Notes under the pieces: generated by a model | Database searches by the model: none | What the model saw: only the letters and a program-made list of their open reading frames with translations | Told to the model about the DNA's origin: nothing | Assembly (NCBI GenBank): GCA_902489215.1 | Contig: CABTZE010000011.1 | Location: 1 to 23,627, forward strand | From: an uncultured Brevibacterium sp. | GTDB lineage: Bacteria > Actinomycetota > Actinomycetes > Actinomycetales > Brevibacteriaceae | Direction: 5' to 3' | Length of the DNA stretch: 23,627 bases | Shown here: piece by piece, positions 6,577 through 13,842 of the stretch | Position numbering within the stretch: the stretch's first letter is position 1 | Layout: the number at the start of each line of letters is the position of its first letter | Program-made: the position numbers and the translations under genes

Positions 6577-8111
6577 TCGCGTTCTCCCTGCTCTTCGAGG
6601 TCATCGACCGAGACTGCTGTACGCAGCGTCTGCGCGGCAGCGGCCGAGTTGAGCACCGACGCCGCCTTGGTGCGGGTTTCCTGGTACTCGGATTCGGGTA
6701 CGGAATCGGCAACGACTCCCGCGCCGGCGTAGACGGCGATGACTCCGTCTTTGAGGACTCCAGTGCGAATGGCGATCGCCATGTCGAGGTCTCCGGCGAA
6801 GGACAGGTAGCCGACGACTCCGCCGTACAGTCCGCGGCCGATTAGTTCGAGTTCGTCGATCAGCTGAAGGGCCCGCGGCTTAGGTGCGCCCGAAAGAGTG
6901 CCGGCAGGGAACGCAGCGCGAATGACGTCCATGCCGTCAACGTCATCACGCAGGGTTCCTGTGACGGTCGATTCAATGTGCATGATGTGGCTGTAGCGGG
7001 CGATCTCCATGAACTCTGCGACGTCCACGGTGCCCGGTTGGCACACTTTCGCCAGGTCGTTGCGCGCCAGGTCAACCAACATGATGTGCTCGGAGCGCTC
7101 TTTTGCATCGCCGATGAGTTCTTCCGCAAGCCTGCGGTCTTCGACCTCGGTCTTGCCGCGTGGCCGCGAACCGGCGATCGGGTGGGTCAGAACCTCGCGG
7201 TCCTTCACTGTCACGAGTGCTTCAGGAGACGAGCCGATGATGCTGAAGGGCTCGCCTTCGGAGTTCTCCACCTCGAGCAGGTACATGTACGAGCTCGGAT
7301 TGGTGCGCCGCAGGACTCGGTAGATGTCGAGCGCCGATGCCGAGGTGTCGCTTTCGAACCGCTGTCCCGGAACCACTTGGAATACGTCACCGCGGCGAAT
7401 GTGCTCTTTCGCCGTTTCAACGGTGGTGAGGAAGTCTTCGTGCTCGGTGTGAGAGCGCACCTCTGGTGCCGGCCATTCAAGCGTCGAGATGACGGGTGTG
7501 CGCTGCGCATTGAGGTCTCGCAGCATGGCGTTGATCCGCTTGCGCCCGTTCTCATAGGCCTGCTCAATGCGCTCCGGCGAACCATCGGCGTTGAGCACAT
7601 TTGCGACCAGGGTGAGTTCAGCCGTGTAGTGATCGAACACCACGACGTCGCCCGGGATCGACAGGTGGATCTCCGGGATGTTGCTTACCGCTTCTGGTCC
7701 GTCGTCGAGCTTCTCGAATCGACGCACAGCATCCCAGCCGACGTAGCCCACGAGCGAGGACGTCATGGGAGGCAGATTCACCGGCGGTGGGCTCTTGAGC
7801 AGACTGAGCACCTGCGAAATGCCCTCCAGCGGATCTCCGCCAGTCGGGGCACCCGCGGGCACTGTTCCCTGCCAGGTCAGTTCTCCGCCACGCTGCGCGG
7901 TGAGCGTTGAGAGCGGGTTGCGGCCCACAAAGGAGTATCGCTGCCAGAATCCCTGCGAAGCGGATTCAAGCAGGAACGCGCCCGGACGACCGTGGGCAAT
8001 GGCGCGGTAGATCGACATTGGGGTTTCCCCGTCGCCGAGCACCTTTGCCGTGACCGGGACGACCCGGTGGTGTTTGCCGAGCTCGCGGAACTCACTGAGC
8101 GGAGTGATCAT
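6573..8111 (-). CDS. trpE: Anthranilate synthase component I
   Basis: TrpE converts chorismate to anthranilate, the committed step of tryptophan synthesis, using ammonia from the glutamine amidotransferase TrpG, which is not encoded in this window. The feedback site LLESA (47-51) binds tryptophan in known enzymes. The C-terminal chorismate-binding domain shows HPIAGSRPRG, the run ELIGDAKERSEHIMLVDLARND, GTLSGAPKPRA and YGGVVGY. The start is the ATG at 8111, preceded by AGGAGG with a 4-nt spacer, giving 512 residues, the usual TrpE length. An upstream ATG at 8195 in the same frame would add 28 residues of shadow sequence from hisI. The true start lies inside the hisI 3' end (20-bp overlap), so there is no room for a leader peptide or attenuator. 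Confidence 0.97.
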   Translation of the reverse strand: MITPLSEFRELGKHHRVVPVTAKVLGDGETPMSIYRAIAHGRPGAFLLESASQGFWQRYSFVGRNPLSTLTAQRGGELTWQGTVPAGAPTGGDPLEGISQVLSLLKSPPPVNLPPMTSSLVGYVGWDAVRRFEKLDDGPEAVSNIPEIHLSIPGDVVVFDHYTAELTLVANVLNADGSPERIEQAYENGRKRINAMLRDLNAQRTPVISTLEWPAPEVRSHTEHEDFLTTVETAKEHIRRGDVFQVVPGQRFESDTSASALDIYRVLRRTNPSSYMYLLEVENSEGEPFSIIGSSPEALVTVKDREVLTHPIAGSRPRGKTEVEDRRLAEELIGDAKERSEHIMLVDLARNDLAKVCQPGTVDVAEFMEIARYSHIMHIESTVTGTLRDDVDGMDVIRAAFPAGTLSGAPKPRALQLIDELELIGRGLYGGVVGYLSFAGDLDMAIAIRTGVLKDGVIAVYAGAGVVADSVPESEYQETRTKAASVLNSAAAAQTLRTAVSVDDLEEQGERE

Positions 8112-8439
8112 CCATCCTCCTGTCGGAAAAGCACGACGGCGTGTTCGTGTGGCAGGCCGGCCCTGTCTGGCGCACCTCGTACAGGACGGTGTCACCGTCG
8201 CAGTCGTGGCTGACCCGCATCACCTGCTGCGCGTGGCCCGAGGTTTCGCCCTTCACCCAGTACTCGCCGCGTGAACGCGACCAGTACGTGGCCTTGCGGG
8301 TGTTGAGTGTGCGGCGCACCGCCTCGGCGTCGACCCAGGCGAGCATGAGCACTTCGCGGGTGTCGTACTCCTGGACGACTGCCGGCAGCAAACCGTCGGA
8401 GCCGTAGCGCAGATCCTCGGGGCGAAGAACTTCGGTCAT
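8092..8439 (-). CDS. hisI: Phosphoribosyl-AMP cyclohydrolase
   Basis: HisI opens the adenine ring of phosphoribosyl-AMP in the third step of histidine synthesis. The 115-residue protein has the family core WSRSRGEYWVKGETSGH (53-69) and the zinc-binding cysteines C80, C96 and C103 in VSHDCDGD and GPACHT...SCF. It is the cyclohydrolase only; the pyrophosphatase step is the separate hisE gene, as in other actinobacteria. The ATG overlaps the hisF stop (ATGA), and the 3' end overlaps trpE by 20 bp, linking the histidine and tryptophan genes. Confidence 0.97.
   Translation of the reverse strand: MTEVLRPEDLRYGSDGLLPAVVQEYDTREVLMLAWVDAEAVRRTLNTRKATYWSRSRGEYWVKGETSGHAQQVMRVSHDCDGDTVLYEVRQTGPACHTNTPSCFSDRRMDDHSAQ
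8116..8121 (-). promoter_or_regulatory. Ribosome-binding site that fixes the trpE start
   Basis: AGGAGG, the strongest Shine-Dalgarno match in the trp section, lies 4 nt before the ATG at 8111 and inside the hisI reading frame. It supports the short TrpE over the in-frame ATG at 8195. Confidence 0.75.
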
Positions 8440-9191
8440 CGAACTTCGATGCCCTCAGCGCGCAGAGCGTCTTTCACATCGGCGATCGTGAAGGTCCCGT
8501 AGTGGAAGACGGAAGCTGCCAGAACCGCATCCGCGCCGGCGCGCACGGCCGGTGCGAAGTGTTCGAGCTTGCCGGCACCGCCGGATGCGATGAGCGGAAC
8601 CGTGATGTGCGGGCGCACGTCGCCAATCAGCTCAAGGTCGAAGCCCTCCTTGGTGCCGTCGGCATCCATGGAGTTCAGAAGGACCTCGCCCACGCCGCGC
8701 TCCTGAGCTTCGCGCACCCATTCAAGAGCGTCCAGGCCGGTGCCCTTCTTGCCGCCATGAGTCGTCACCTCGTAGCCGGACGCTGTGTCCCCGCGGCGCA
8801 CGTCGGCTGACAGCACGAGCACCTGCGAACCGAAGCGGTCGACGATTTCGCCGATGACCTCGGGGCGGGAGATCGCGGCGGTGTTGATCGACGCTTTGTC
8901 GGCACCTGCGCGCAGCAGCCGGTCGACGTCGTCGACCGTGCGCACTCCCCCGCCGACGGTCAGCGGGATGAAAACCTGTTCGGCGGTCTGCTTGACCACG
9001 TCGTACAGGGTTTCGCGATTCCCGCTCGAGGCGCCGATGTCGAGGAACGTCAGTTCGTCGGCCCCGCCGGCGCCGTAGCGCTCGGCAAGTTCAACCGGGT
9101 CGCCGACGTCCTTCAGGCCTTTGAAGTTCACGCCCTTGACGACACGGCCCCCATCAACGTCGAGGCAGGGGATGATGCGCACGGCAGGCAT
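8436..9191 (-). CDS. hisF: Imidazole glycerol phosphate synthase cyclase subunit
   Basis: HisF forms the imidazole ring from PRFAR and ammonia delivered by the glutaminase HisH, giving imidazole glycerol phosphate plus AICAR. The 251-residue half-barrel repeat protein has both catalytic aspartates, D11 (PCLDVDGG) and D130 (LSADVRRG). It also has the phosphate-binding motifs LTVGGGVR (77-84) and IASGGAG. hisH and hisA, which often precede hisF, are not here; instead the carboxyltransferase gene does, with a one-base TAATG overlap. Confidence 0.97.
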   Translation of the reverse strand: MPAVRIIPCLDVDGGRVVKGVNFKGLKDVGDPVELAERYGAGGADELTFLDIGASSGNRETLYDVVKQTAEQVFIPLTVGGGVRTVDDVDRLLRAGADKASINTAAISRPEVIGEIVDRFGSQVLVLSADVRRGDTASGYEVTTHGGKKGTGLDALEWVREAQERGVGEVLLNSMDADGTKEGFDLELIGDVRPHITVPLIASGGAGKLEHFAPAVRAGADAVLAASVFHYGTFTIADVKDALRAEGIEVR

Positions 9192-10696
9192 TAGATACCC
9201 AGCTTTCGGTAGCGGTCAATCCGCTGGTAGCGGCGGCGCGACGGGTGGACGCGCATGAGGTTGATGATTTCGTATTCCAGGGTCTTGGCAACGCGCTCGG
9301 AGAACTCGCGCGGTTCTTGGGCCGCGTTCGGCTTCTCTGCGATGACCCGATCCACGATGCCGTGTTCGACGAGCATTTCGCAGTGCACCTGCTGTGCCTG
9401 CGCCATTTCGGCGGCGCGGTCCTTCGTCCGGTGGACAATTGCCGATGCGCCTTCCGGCGGCAGCGGCGACAGCCAGCCGTTTTCCGCACTGAGCACACGG
9501 TCAGCGGGAATGAGCGCGAGAGCTCCGCCTCCCGAGCCCTCACCGAGGATGACCGACACCGTCGGTGCCTTCAGCGCAATGAGGTCAGACAGTGAGCGGG
9601 CGATTTCACCGGCAAGTCCGCCCTCTTCGGCGTCCTTGGAAAGGGCCGCACCCGGGGTGTCGATGACGGTGACAAGAGGGATGTGCAGTTCGTCGGCCAG
9701 GCGCATACCGCGGCGGGCTTCGCGCAGGGCTGCAGGCCCCATCGGTTCGTACTTGCGCTGACCGCGGCGGTCTTGGCCGAGCACAATGCACGGCGCAGAG
9801 CCGAACGTGGCCAGGGCAAGGATCATGCCGCGGTCTTTCTCACCCTGTCCCGTGCCGTTGAGCGGCAGCACATTGCGCGCCCCGTAGCGCAGCAGTTCGC
9901 GCACTCCGGGCCGCTTTTCATCGCGCGAGGCGGTGATGATGTCCCACGCGTTCGTGCCGCTGGGCATAGGGTTCGGCGAGGTGTCGGGATTGTCGACGGG
10001 CGCCGGCACCTCGAGTGCGCCCATGAGGACGTCGAGCGCCTTCGCTGCGGTCTCCCCCAGACGTTCGGGGCCCATGACGGCGTCAACGAGACCGCGACGG
10101 TGGAGGTTGTCTCCGGTCTGCACATTGGTTGGGAAGGGCTCGCCGTAGAGCTCTTCGTACACGCGCGGACCGAGGAAGCCCACGAGCGCGCCCGGTTCGG
10201 CAACGGAGAAGTGGCCAAGCGAACCCCACGAGGCGAACACACCGCCGGTGGTGGGGTGGCGCAGGTAGACGAGGATCGGCAGACCGGCCTTGCGGTGGTC
10301 GTTGACGGCTGCCGTGATCTTGACCATCGACAGGAAGGCAACCGTGCCCTCCTGCATGCGGGTGCCGCCGGATGCGGGACCGGCCAGCAGCGGCAGACCT
10401 TCTGCGGTTGCGCGCTCGATGGCGGCCGTCAGACGTTCGGCAGCGGCAATGCCGATGGAGCCTGCGAGAAAGCGGAACTCACTGGCCACAATGGCAACAC
10501 GGCGACCGCGAACTCGACCTTCACCGGTCAGGATTGCCTCGTCAACACCGGATTTCTCGCGGGCCGCCGCAAGTTCGGCGGCGTACTCGTCCGAAATTCC
10601 CGCGGCGGGGGTGATCGGTTCCGTGTCCCACGTCTCAAAGGTTCCTTCATCAACGACGAGGTCGATGAGTTCGCGGGCTGAGTACCGCTTGGTCAT
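9191..10696 (-). CDS. Fused acyl-CoA carboxyltransferase (AccD/AccA-like, AccD3 type)
   Basis: Carboxyltransferases move CO2 from carboxybiotin to an acyl-CoA, or the reverse. This 501-residue protein joins a beta-like half, with SGGTRMQEG (109-117), TTGGVFASWGSLGH (149-162) and GALVGFLGPRVYEELYG (169-185), to an alpha-like half with VIDTPGAALSKDAEEGG (344-360) and GEGSGGGALAL (385-395). These glycine-rich sites form the acyl-CoA and biotin pockets in known enzymes. The N-terminal four-cysteine zinc finger of bacterial AccD is absent. The layout resembles the AccD3 protein of M. tuberculosis. No biotin carboxylase or biotin carrier gene is in the window, so whether it serves acetyl-CoA carboxylase or another substrate is open. 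It overlaps the CoA-transferase (ATGA) and hisF (TAATG), indicating co-expression. Confidence 0.88.
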   Translation of the reverse strand: MTKRYSARELIDLVVDEGTFETWDTEPITPAAGISDEYAAELAAAREKSGVDEAILTGEGRVRGRRVAIVASEFRFLAGSIGIAAAERLTAAIERATAEGLPLLAGPASGGTRMQEGTVAFLSMVKITAAVNDHRKAGLPILVYLRHPTTGGVFASWGSLGHFSVAEPGALVGFLGPRVYEELYGEPFPTNVQTGDNLHRRGLVDAVMGPERLGETAAKALDVLMGALEVPAPVDNPDTSPNPMPSGTNAWDIITASRDEKRPGVRELLRYGARNVLPLNGTGQGEKDRGMILALATFGSAPCIVLGQDRRGQRKYEPMGPAALREARRGMRLADELHIPLVTVIDTPGAALSKDAEEGGLAGEIARSLSDLIALKAPTVSVILGEGSGGGALALIPADRVLSAENGWLSPLPPEGASAIVHRTKDRAAEMAQAQQVHCEMLVEHGIVDRVIAEKPNAAQEPREFSERVAKTLEYEIINLMRVHPSRRRYQRIDRYRKLGI

Positions 10697-11886
10697 GCTT
10701 CACCGTCCAACCAGGCGCGGATGGCCTCAGAGTCTGCGTTGAGAACAGGCGGTGCCTTGTGTTCGGAGAACGTCGTTTCGACTTCACCGTCTTCGCCGCC
10801 GTCGAAGAAGCGCAGAACCGGTCCGGCGAGGTCCATGTCGCCGACAACGGGGTGGTCCACCGTGATCTTGAGGCCCTGCGAGAGTGCCTGATCCCATTCG
10901 TAGACTTCGTCGAGCGTGCGGACAACACCGGCCGGAATGCCGGCTTCGCTGAGCTTGGCCAGCACTTCTTCGGAATCAAGGTCGGCAAAAGCACCTTCGA
11001 CAGCAGCAGTGACTGCTTCGCGGTTCTTCACGCGCGCGTCGTTGTCGGCCATGCCCTCAGCTTCGGGGTCGAGTCCGAAGGCATTGCAGAACTTCTGCCA
11101 CAGCGACTGGTTGCCCACCGACATCTGGACCGCGCCGCCTTCGCCGCCCTTGCAGCGGAAAAGACCGTAGGGCGACAGAGCCGGGTGGTGGTTGCCATTG
11201 GGCTTCAGCGTAACTCCGCCGACAAGCTGCGAGGTGGCCTGGAAGGCGTGCACGCCGACAATGCCGGCGATGAGCGAGGTGCGAACGATCTTGCCCTTGC
11301 CGGTGCGTTCGCGCTCAAGGAGAGCCGCAAGAACACCGAGGGTTCCGTTGATGCCGCCCAAGAGGTCGGCGATCGGCACGCCGACTCGCTGGAAGTCCTC
11401 CGGGCCCGAGCCCGTGACCGACATGAGCCCCGCCTCGCCCTGGGCGATCTGGTCGTAGCCGGCACGCCCGCCTTCGGGACCGTCGTGGCCGAATCCGGTG
11501 ATGGACAGGATCACCAGGCGCGGGTTGAGCTCCAGGCAGCGCTGCGTGGAAAAGCCCAGGCGGTCCATAACGCCGGTGCGGAAGTTCTCGATGACCACGT
11601 CTGCGCGCTTGATGAGCTCTTCGAGAACGTGCTTGCCGTCCTCGCTCTTGAGATCCAACGCGATGGATTCCTTATTGCGATTGCACGCGAGAAAGTACGT
11701 GGCCTGCTTCTGGTCTTCCGGCCCCACGTACTGCGGGCCCCAGCTGCGCGTGTCATCACCGCTGGTGGGATTTTCTACTTTGATGACCCGCGCACCGAGG
11801 TCACCGAAGATCTGGCCTGCGTGAGGGCCGGCGAGAGCGCGGGATAGGTCGACGACGGTGTAGCCGTTGAGTGGTCCTTGCGACAT
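10693..11886 (-). CDS. CaiB/BaiF family (class III) CoA-transferase
   Basis: Class III CoA-transferases move CoA between carboxylic acids, using an aspartate nucleophile that forms a mixed anhydride. The 397-residue length is typical. The N-terminal motif VVDLSRALAGPHAGQIFGDLGA (11-32) and IKVENP (35-40) are classic for the family. The likely nucleophile is D145 in GYDQIAQGEAGLMSVTG (143-159). The sequence alone does not show the substrate; formyl-, succinyl-, carnitine- or methylacyl-CoA relatives are all possible. The ATG has a good AGGAAGGA ribosome-binding site with a 5-nt spacer. It follows hisG by a 51-bp gap and overlaps the carboxyltransferase gene (ATGA), so the two proteins may act in sequence. 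Confidence 0.92.
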   Translation of the reverse strand: MSQGPLNGYTVVDLSRALAGPHAGQIFGDLGARVIKVENPTSGDDTRSWGPQYVGPEDQKQATYFLACNRNKESIALDLKSEDGKHVLEELIKRADVVIENFRTGVMDRLGFSTQRCLELNPRLVILSITGFGHDGPEGGRAGYDQIAQGEAGLMSVTGSGPEDFQRVGVPIADLLGGINGTLGVLAALLERERTGKGKIVRTSLIAGIVGVHAFQATSQLVGGVTLKPNGNHHPALSPYGLFRCKGGEGGAVQMSVGNQSLWQKFCNAFGLDPEAEGMADNDARVKNREAVTAAVEGAFADLDSEEVLAKLSEAGIPAGVVRTLDEVYEWDQALSQGLKITVDHPVVGDMDLAGPVLRFFDGGEDGEVETTFSEHKAPPVLNADSEAIRAWLDGEA

Positions 11887-11937
11887 GTCAGTCCTTCCTG
11901 GTGTGGCGGCCGCCGGCGTCGGTGCTGGCGGACGGTG

Positions 11938-12807
11938 TCAGATGCGGCAGGCGTCAATGCGGCTGACGAGGATTGCCCGTGCGCCGACGCTGTAGAGCTT
12001 GTCCATGAGTGAATGCTGGTCTGCCGTGGGCACCATGGCCCGCACGGCGAACCAGCCGCGGTCGTGCAGTGTTGAAATTGTGGGGCTTTCGAAGCCCGGT
12101 GTGATGGCAACGGCTGCTTCGAGGTTTTCTTCTGCAACGTCGTAGTCAATGAGCACGTAGTCGCGGGCAACGATGACGCTTTCCAGACGGCGCAGCAGGA
12201 TATCCGTTTTGAGTTTGATCTGCTCCGGGTCTTCAGCTTCGCGCGGCGGACCGTCGCGGCCGATGAGCACGCCCTCCGAGCGCAGGATCGGTTCGCCGAT
12301 GGTCTCGAGCCCCGCGGCGCGCAGAGTGGTGCCGGTCTCGACGACGTCCGCGATCGCATCGGCAACACCCAGCTGGATGGACACTTCGACAGCACCGTCG
12401 AGCGGCACGATGGATGCGCTCATTCCGCGCTCATCAAGATCCTGCTGAACAAGTTCCGGGTACGACGTGGCAATGCTCTTGCCGCCGAGCTCACTCGGGT
12501 CGGCAAAAGTGCCGGCCGGACCGGCGTAATGGAATCGTGAAGCTCCGAAGCCCAGGGACATGATCTCTTTGGCTTCCGCACCGGATTCGAGCAGAAGGTC
12601 GCGACCGGTAATGCCGATGTCGAGGATTCCCCGCCCGATGTACACCGCGATGTCGCGCGGGCGCAGGTAGAAGAACTCGATTTCGTTGACGTTGTCGGTG
12701 TGGGCCAGCGTCTTCGCGTTGGGCCGCAGCGAGTAGCCAGCGGCGCGGAGCATCTCCGTGGCTTTTTCGGACAGTGATCCCTTGTTGGGAACGGCGACTC
12801 TGAGCAC
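11938..12807 (-). CDS. hisG: ATP phosphoribosyltransferase, long form
   Basis: HisG joins ATP and PRPP in the first, histidine-inhibited step of histidine synthesis. The 289 residues are the long form, which works without HisZ. The catalytic domains include GITGRDLLLESG (65-76) and the family signature QLGVADAIADVVETGTTL (145-162), which binds PRPP. The C-terminal ACT-like regulatory domain (about 210-289) binds histidine in known long forms. The start is GTG with AAGAAAGG upstream, 11 bp after hisE. Confidence 0.97.
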   Translation of the reverse strand: MLRVAVPNKGSLSEKATEMLRAAGYSLRPNAKTLAHTDNVNEIEFFYLRPRDIAVYIGRGILDIGITGRDLLLESGAEAKEIMSLGFGASRFHYAGPAGTFADPSELGGKSIATSYPELVQQDLDERGMSASIVPLDGAVEVSIQLGVADAIADVVETGTTLRAAGLETIGEPILRSEGVLIGRDGPPREAEDPEQIKLKTDILLRRLESVIVARDYVLIDYDVAEENLEAAVAITPGFESPTISTLHDRGWFAVRAMVPTADQHSLMDKLYSVGARAILVSRIDACRI

Positions 12808-12818
12808 AGGGGCCTTTC

Positions 12819-13082
12819 TTACAGGTACCGGTAGATGTCTTCGGGGGTCAGTCCGCGTGCGAGCATCATGACCTGCAGGTGGTAGATCGCCTGGGAGATC
12901 TCTTCGGCCAGTTCGCTGTCTGATTGGTATTCAGCAGCCATCCAGACCTCAGCGGCCTCTTCGACGATCTTCTTTCCGATCTGATGCACTCCGGCATCGA
13001 GTTCGGCGACGGTCGACGACCCTTCCGGGCGGGTCTCAGCTTTGGTCTTCAATTCGGCAAAAAGCTCGTCAAAGGTCTTCAC
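12819..13082 (-). CDS. hisE: Phosphoribosyl-ATP pyrophosphatase
   Basis: HisE removes pyrophosphate from phosphoribosyl-ATP in the second step of histidine synthesis. The 87-residue all-helical MazG-like protein shows the acidic metal-binding run KKIVEEAAEVWMAAEY (37-52) and the second helix AEEISQAIYHLQVMML (59-74). The start is GTG with no Shine-Dalgarno sequence; a TAATCT hexamer 6 nt upstream suggests leaderless translation. It is the first gene of the his-trp cluster and leads directly into hisG, the hisEG order typical of actinobacteria. Confidence 0.95.
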   Translation of the reverse strand: MKTFDELFAELKTKAETRPEGSSTVAELDAGVHQIGKKIVEEAAEVWMAAEYQSDSELAEEISQAIYHLQVMMLARGLTPEDIYRYL

Positions 13083-13088
13083 GGTGCC

Positions 13089-13094
13089 AGATTA
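13089..13094 (-). promoter_or_regulatory. Candidate leaderless -10 element for the hisE-lgt cluster
   Basis: TAATCT (TANNNT) ends 6 nt before the GTG of hisE, placing transcription start on the start codon. The 88-bp gap after the PnuC-family gene is the best place for the promoter of the his-trp cluster. A clear -35 hexamer is not seen. If this is the start, no leader RNA is left for a T-box or leader-peptide attenuator. Confidence 0.5.
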
Positions 13095-13099
13095 GTACA

Positions 13100-13127
13100 C
13101 GGCTCAGACCGCATGTATCGCGGCTCA
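13100..13127. promoter_or_regulatory. Direct repeat upstream of hisE, candidate operator
   Basis: CGGCTCA occurs at 13100-13106 and 13121-13127, exactly 21 bp apart, or two turns of the helix. Relative to the proposed start at 13082 the copies lie at about -18 to -24 and -39 to -45, where a repressor could bind. A heptamer pair could be chance. Confidence 0.3.
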
Positions 13128-13158
13128 CGTTGTGGGAATCTCAGCCGATCACGAACGA

Positions 13159-13183
13159 GGAGCCCGCGCCTCAGGCGCGCTCC
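13159..13183 (-). terminator. GC-rich hairpin over the PnuC-family gene stop codon
   Basis: CGCGCC (13165-13170) pairs with GGCGCG (13174-13179) around a 3-nt loop that is the stop codon itself. GGAG and CTCC extend it past a 2-nt bulge. Only a weak T content follows on the - strand, so it is a possible but non-canonical end for the upstream transcript. Confidence 0.3.
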
Positions 13184-13842
13184 TCACCGTGGATCGTGGC
13201 GGCGGCTGAGGACGGTGAGGAAATCGTCTGACGTGACCTCTTGGCCCAGTCGCGCATGCCCATAAGAACCATGATGAGGAAGATGAAGTAGACGATTCCG
13301 GAGAACAGCAGTCCGCCCATGACGGCCAGCGGGATGCCCACGAGATCGACGGCCAGCCACACGAACCAGAACTCGACAATCGCCTTCCCCTGAGCGTACA
13401 TCGCGACGAGCGAGCCGATGAAGATGTAGGCGTCCGGGTAGGGGTTCCACGACCAGTCCCCTGCTTTCAGCACGGTGCCGAACACGGCGGTGCCCACGAT
13501 GAGGGCTGTCAGCAGGACGGCGCGTTCTTTCCACGTTGCCCAGCGGACTTCAATTGAGCCGGTTTCGCTCTTCGCTTTCTGCCACGTGCTCCATCCCCAC
13601 ACGGCGGCGGCAATGATGACCACCTGGCGGCTGGCGTTGCCGCCTAAGTGGGCTGACAGGGATGCGCTCAGCAGCAGCATCGAGCCCAGGATCTGCACGG
13701 GCCACGACCACACGCTGCGTTTGAGTGCGAGCCCCACCGTCAGCAGGGCGAAGATGTTGCCGACGAAATCTGACCACGGGACGGGTTTTCCCGCCAGCCA
13801 GAAAGCCGGGGTGTTGAGTACGCCGAAGAGGTCGGTCAGCAA
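13171..13842 (-). CDS. pnuC: PnuC-family vitamin transporter (nicotinamide riboside, or riboflavin RibM/PnuX-like)
   Basis: PnuC carriers bring nicotinamide riboside across the cytoplasmic membrane; close relatives called RibM/PnuX carry riboflavin in actinobacteria. The 223-residue protein has about seven hydrophobic segments. It shows family-like features: VWGWSTWQKAK after the third to fourth segment, the polar segment DAYIFIGSLVAMYAQGKAIVEFW, the tryptophan-rich WFVWLAVDLVGIPLAV, and an ending of FLIMVLMGMRDW. The start is taken as TTG at 13842, with GGGAG 7 nt upstream and a 7-bp overlap with rpe; CTG at 13839 is an alternative. The frame is open further upstream, but that sequence is an arginine-rich shadow of rpe. 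In Mycobacterium, riboflavin genes follow rpe, which makes a riboflavin role plausible. Confidence 0.85.
   Translation of the reverse strand: MLTDLFGVLNTPAFWLAGKPVPWSDFVGNIFALLTVGLALKRSVWSWPVQILGSMLLLSASLSAHLGGNASRQVVIIAAAVWGWSTWQKAKSETGSIEVRWATWKERAVLLTALIVGTAVFGTVLKAGDWSWNPYPDAYIFIGSLVAMYAQGKAIVEFWFVWLAVDLVGIPLAVMGGLLFSGIVYFIFLIMVLMGMRDWAKRSRQTISSPSSAAATIHGEERA

Noticed and set aside
6978..7910. 310-codon open frame on the + strand opposite trpE
   Set aside because: It is antisense to a clearly homologous gene, its translation resembles no family I know, and long antisense frames are common in GC-rich DNA.
9683..11847. Two long + strand open frames (332 and 362 codons) opposite the carboxyltransferase and CoA-transferase genes
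   Set aside because: Both lie antisense to well-supported genes. Their composition looks like reverse-frame shadow sequence, and no ribosome-binding site or family motif was seen.
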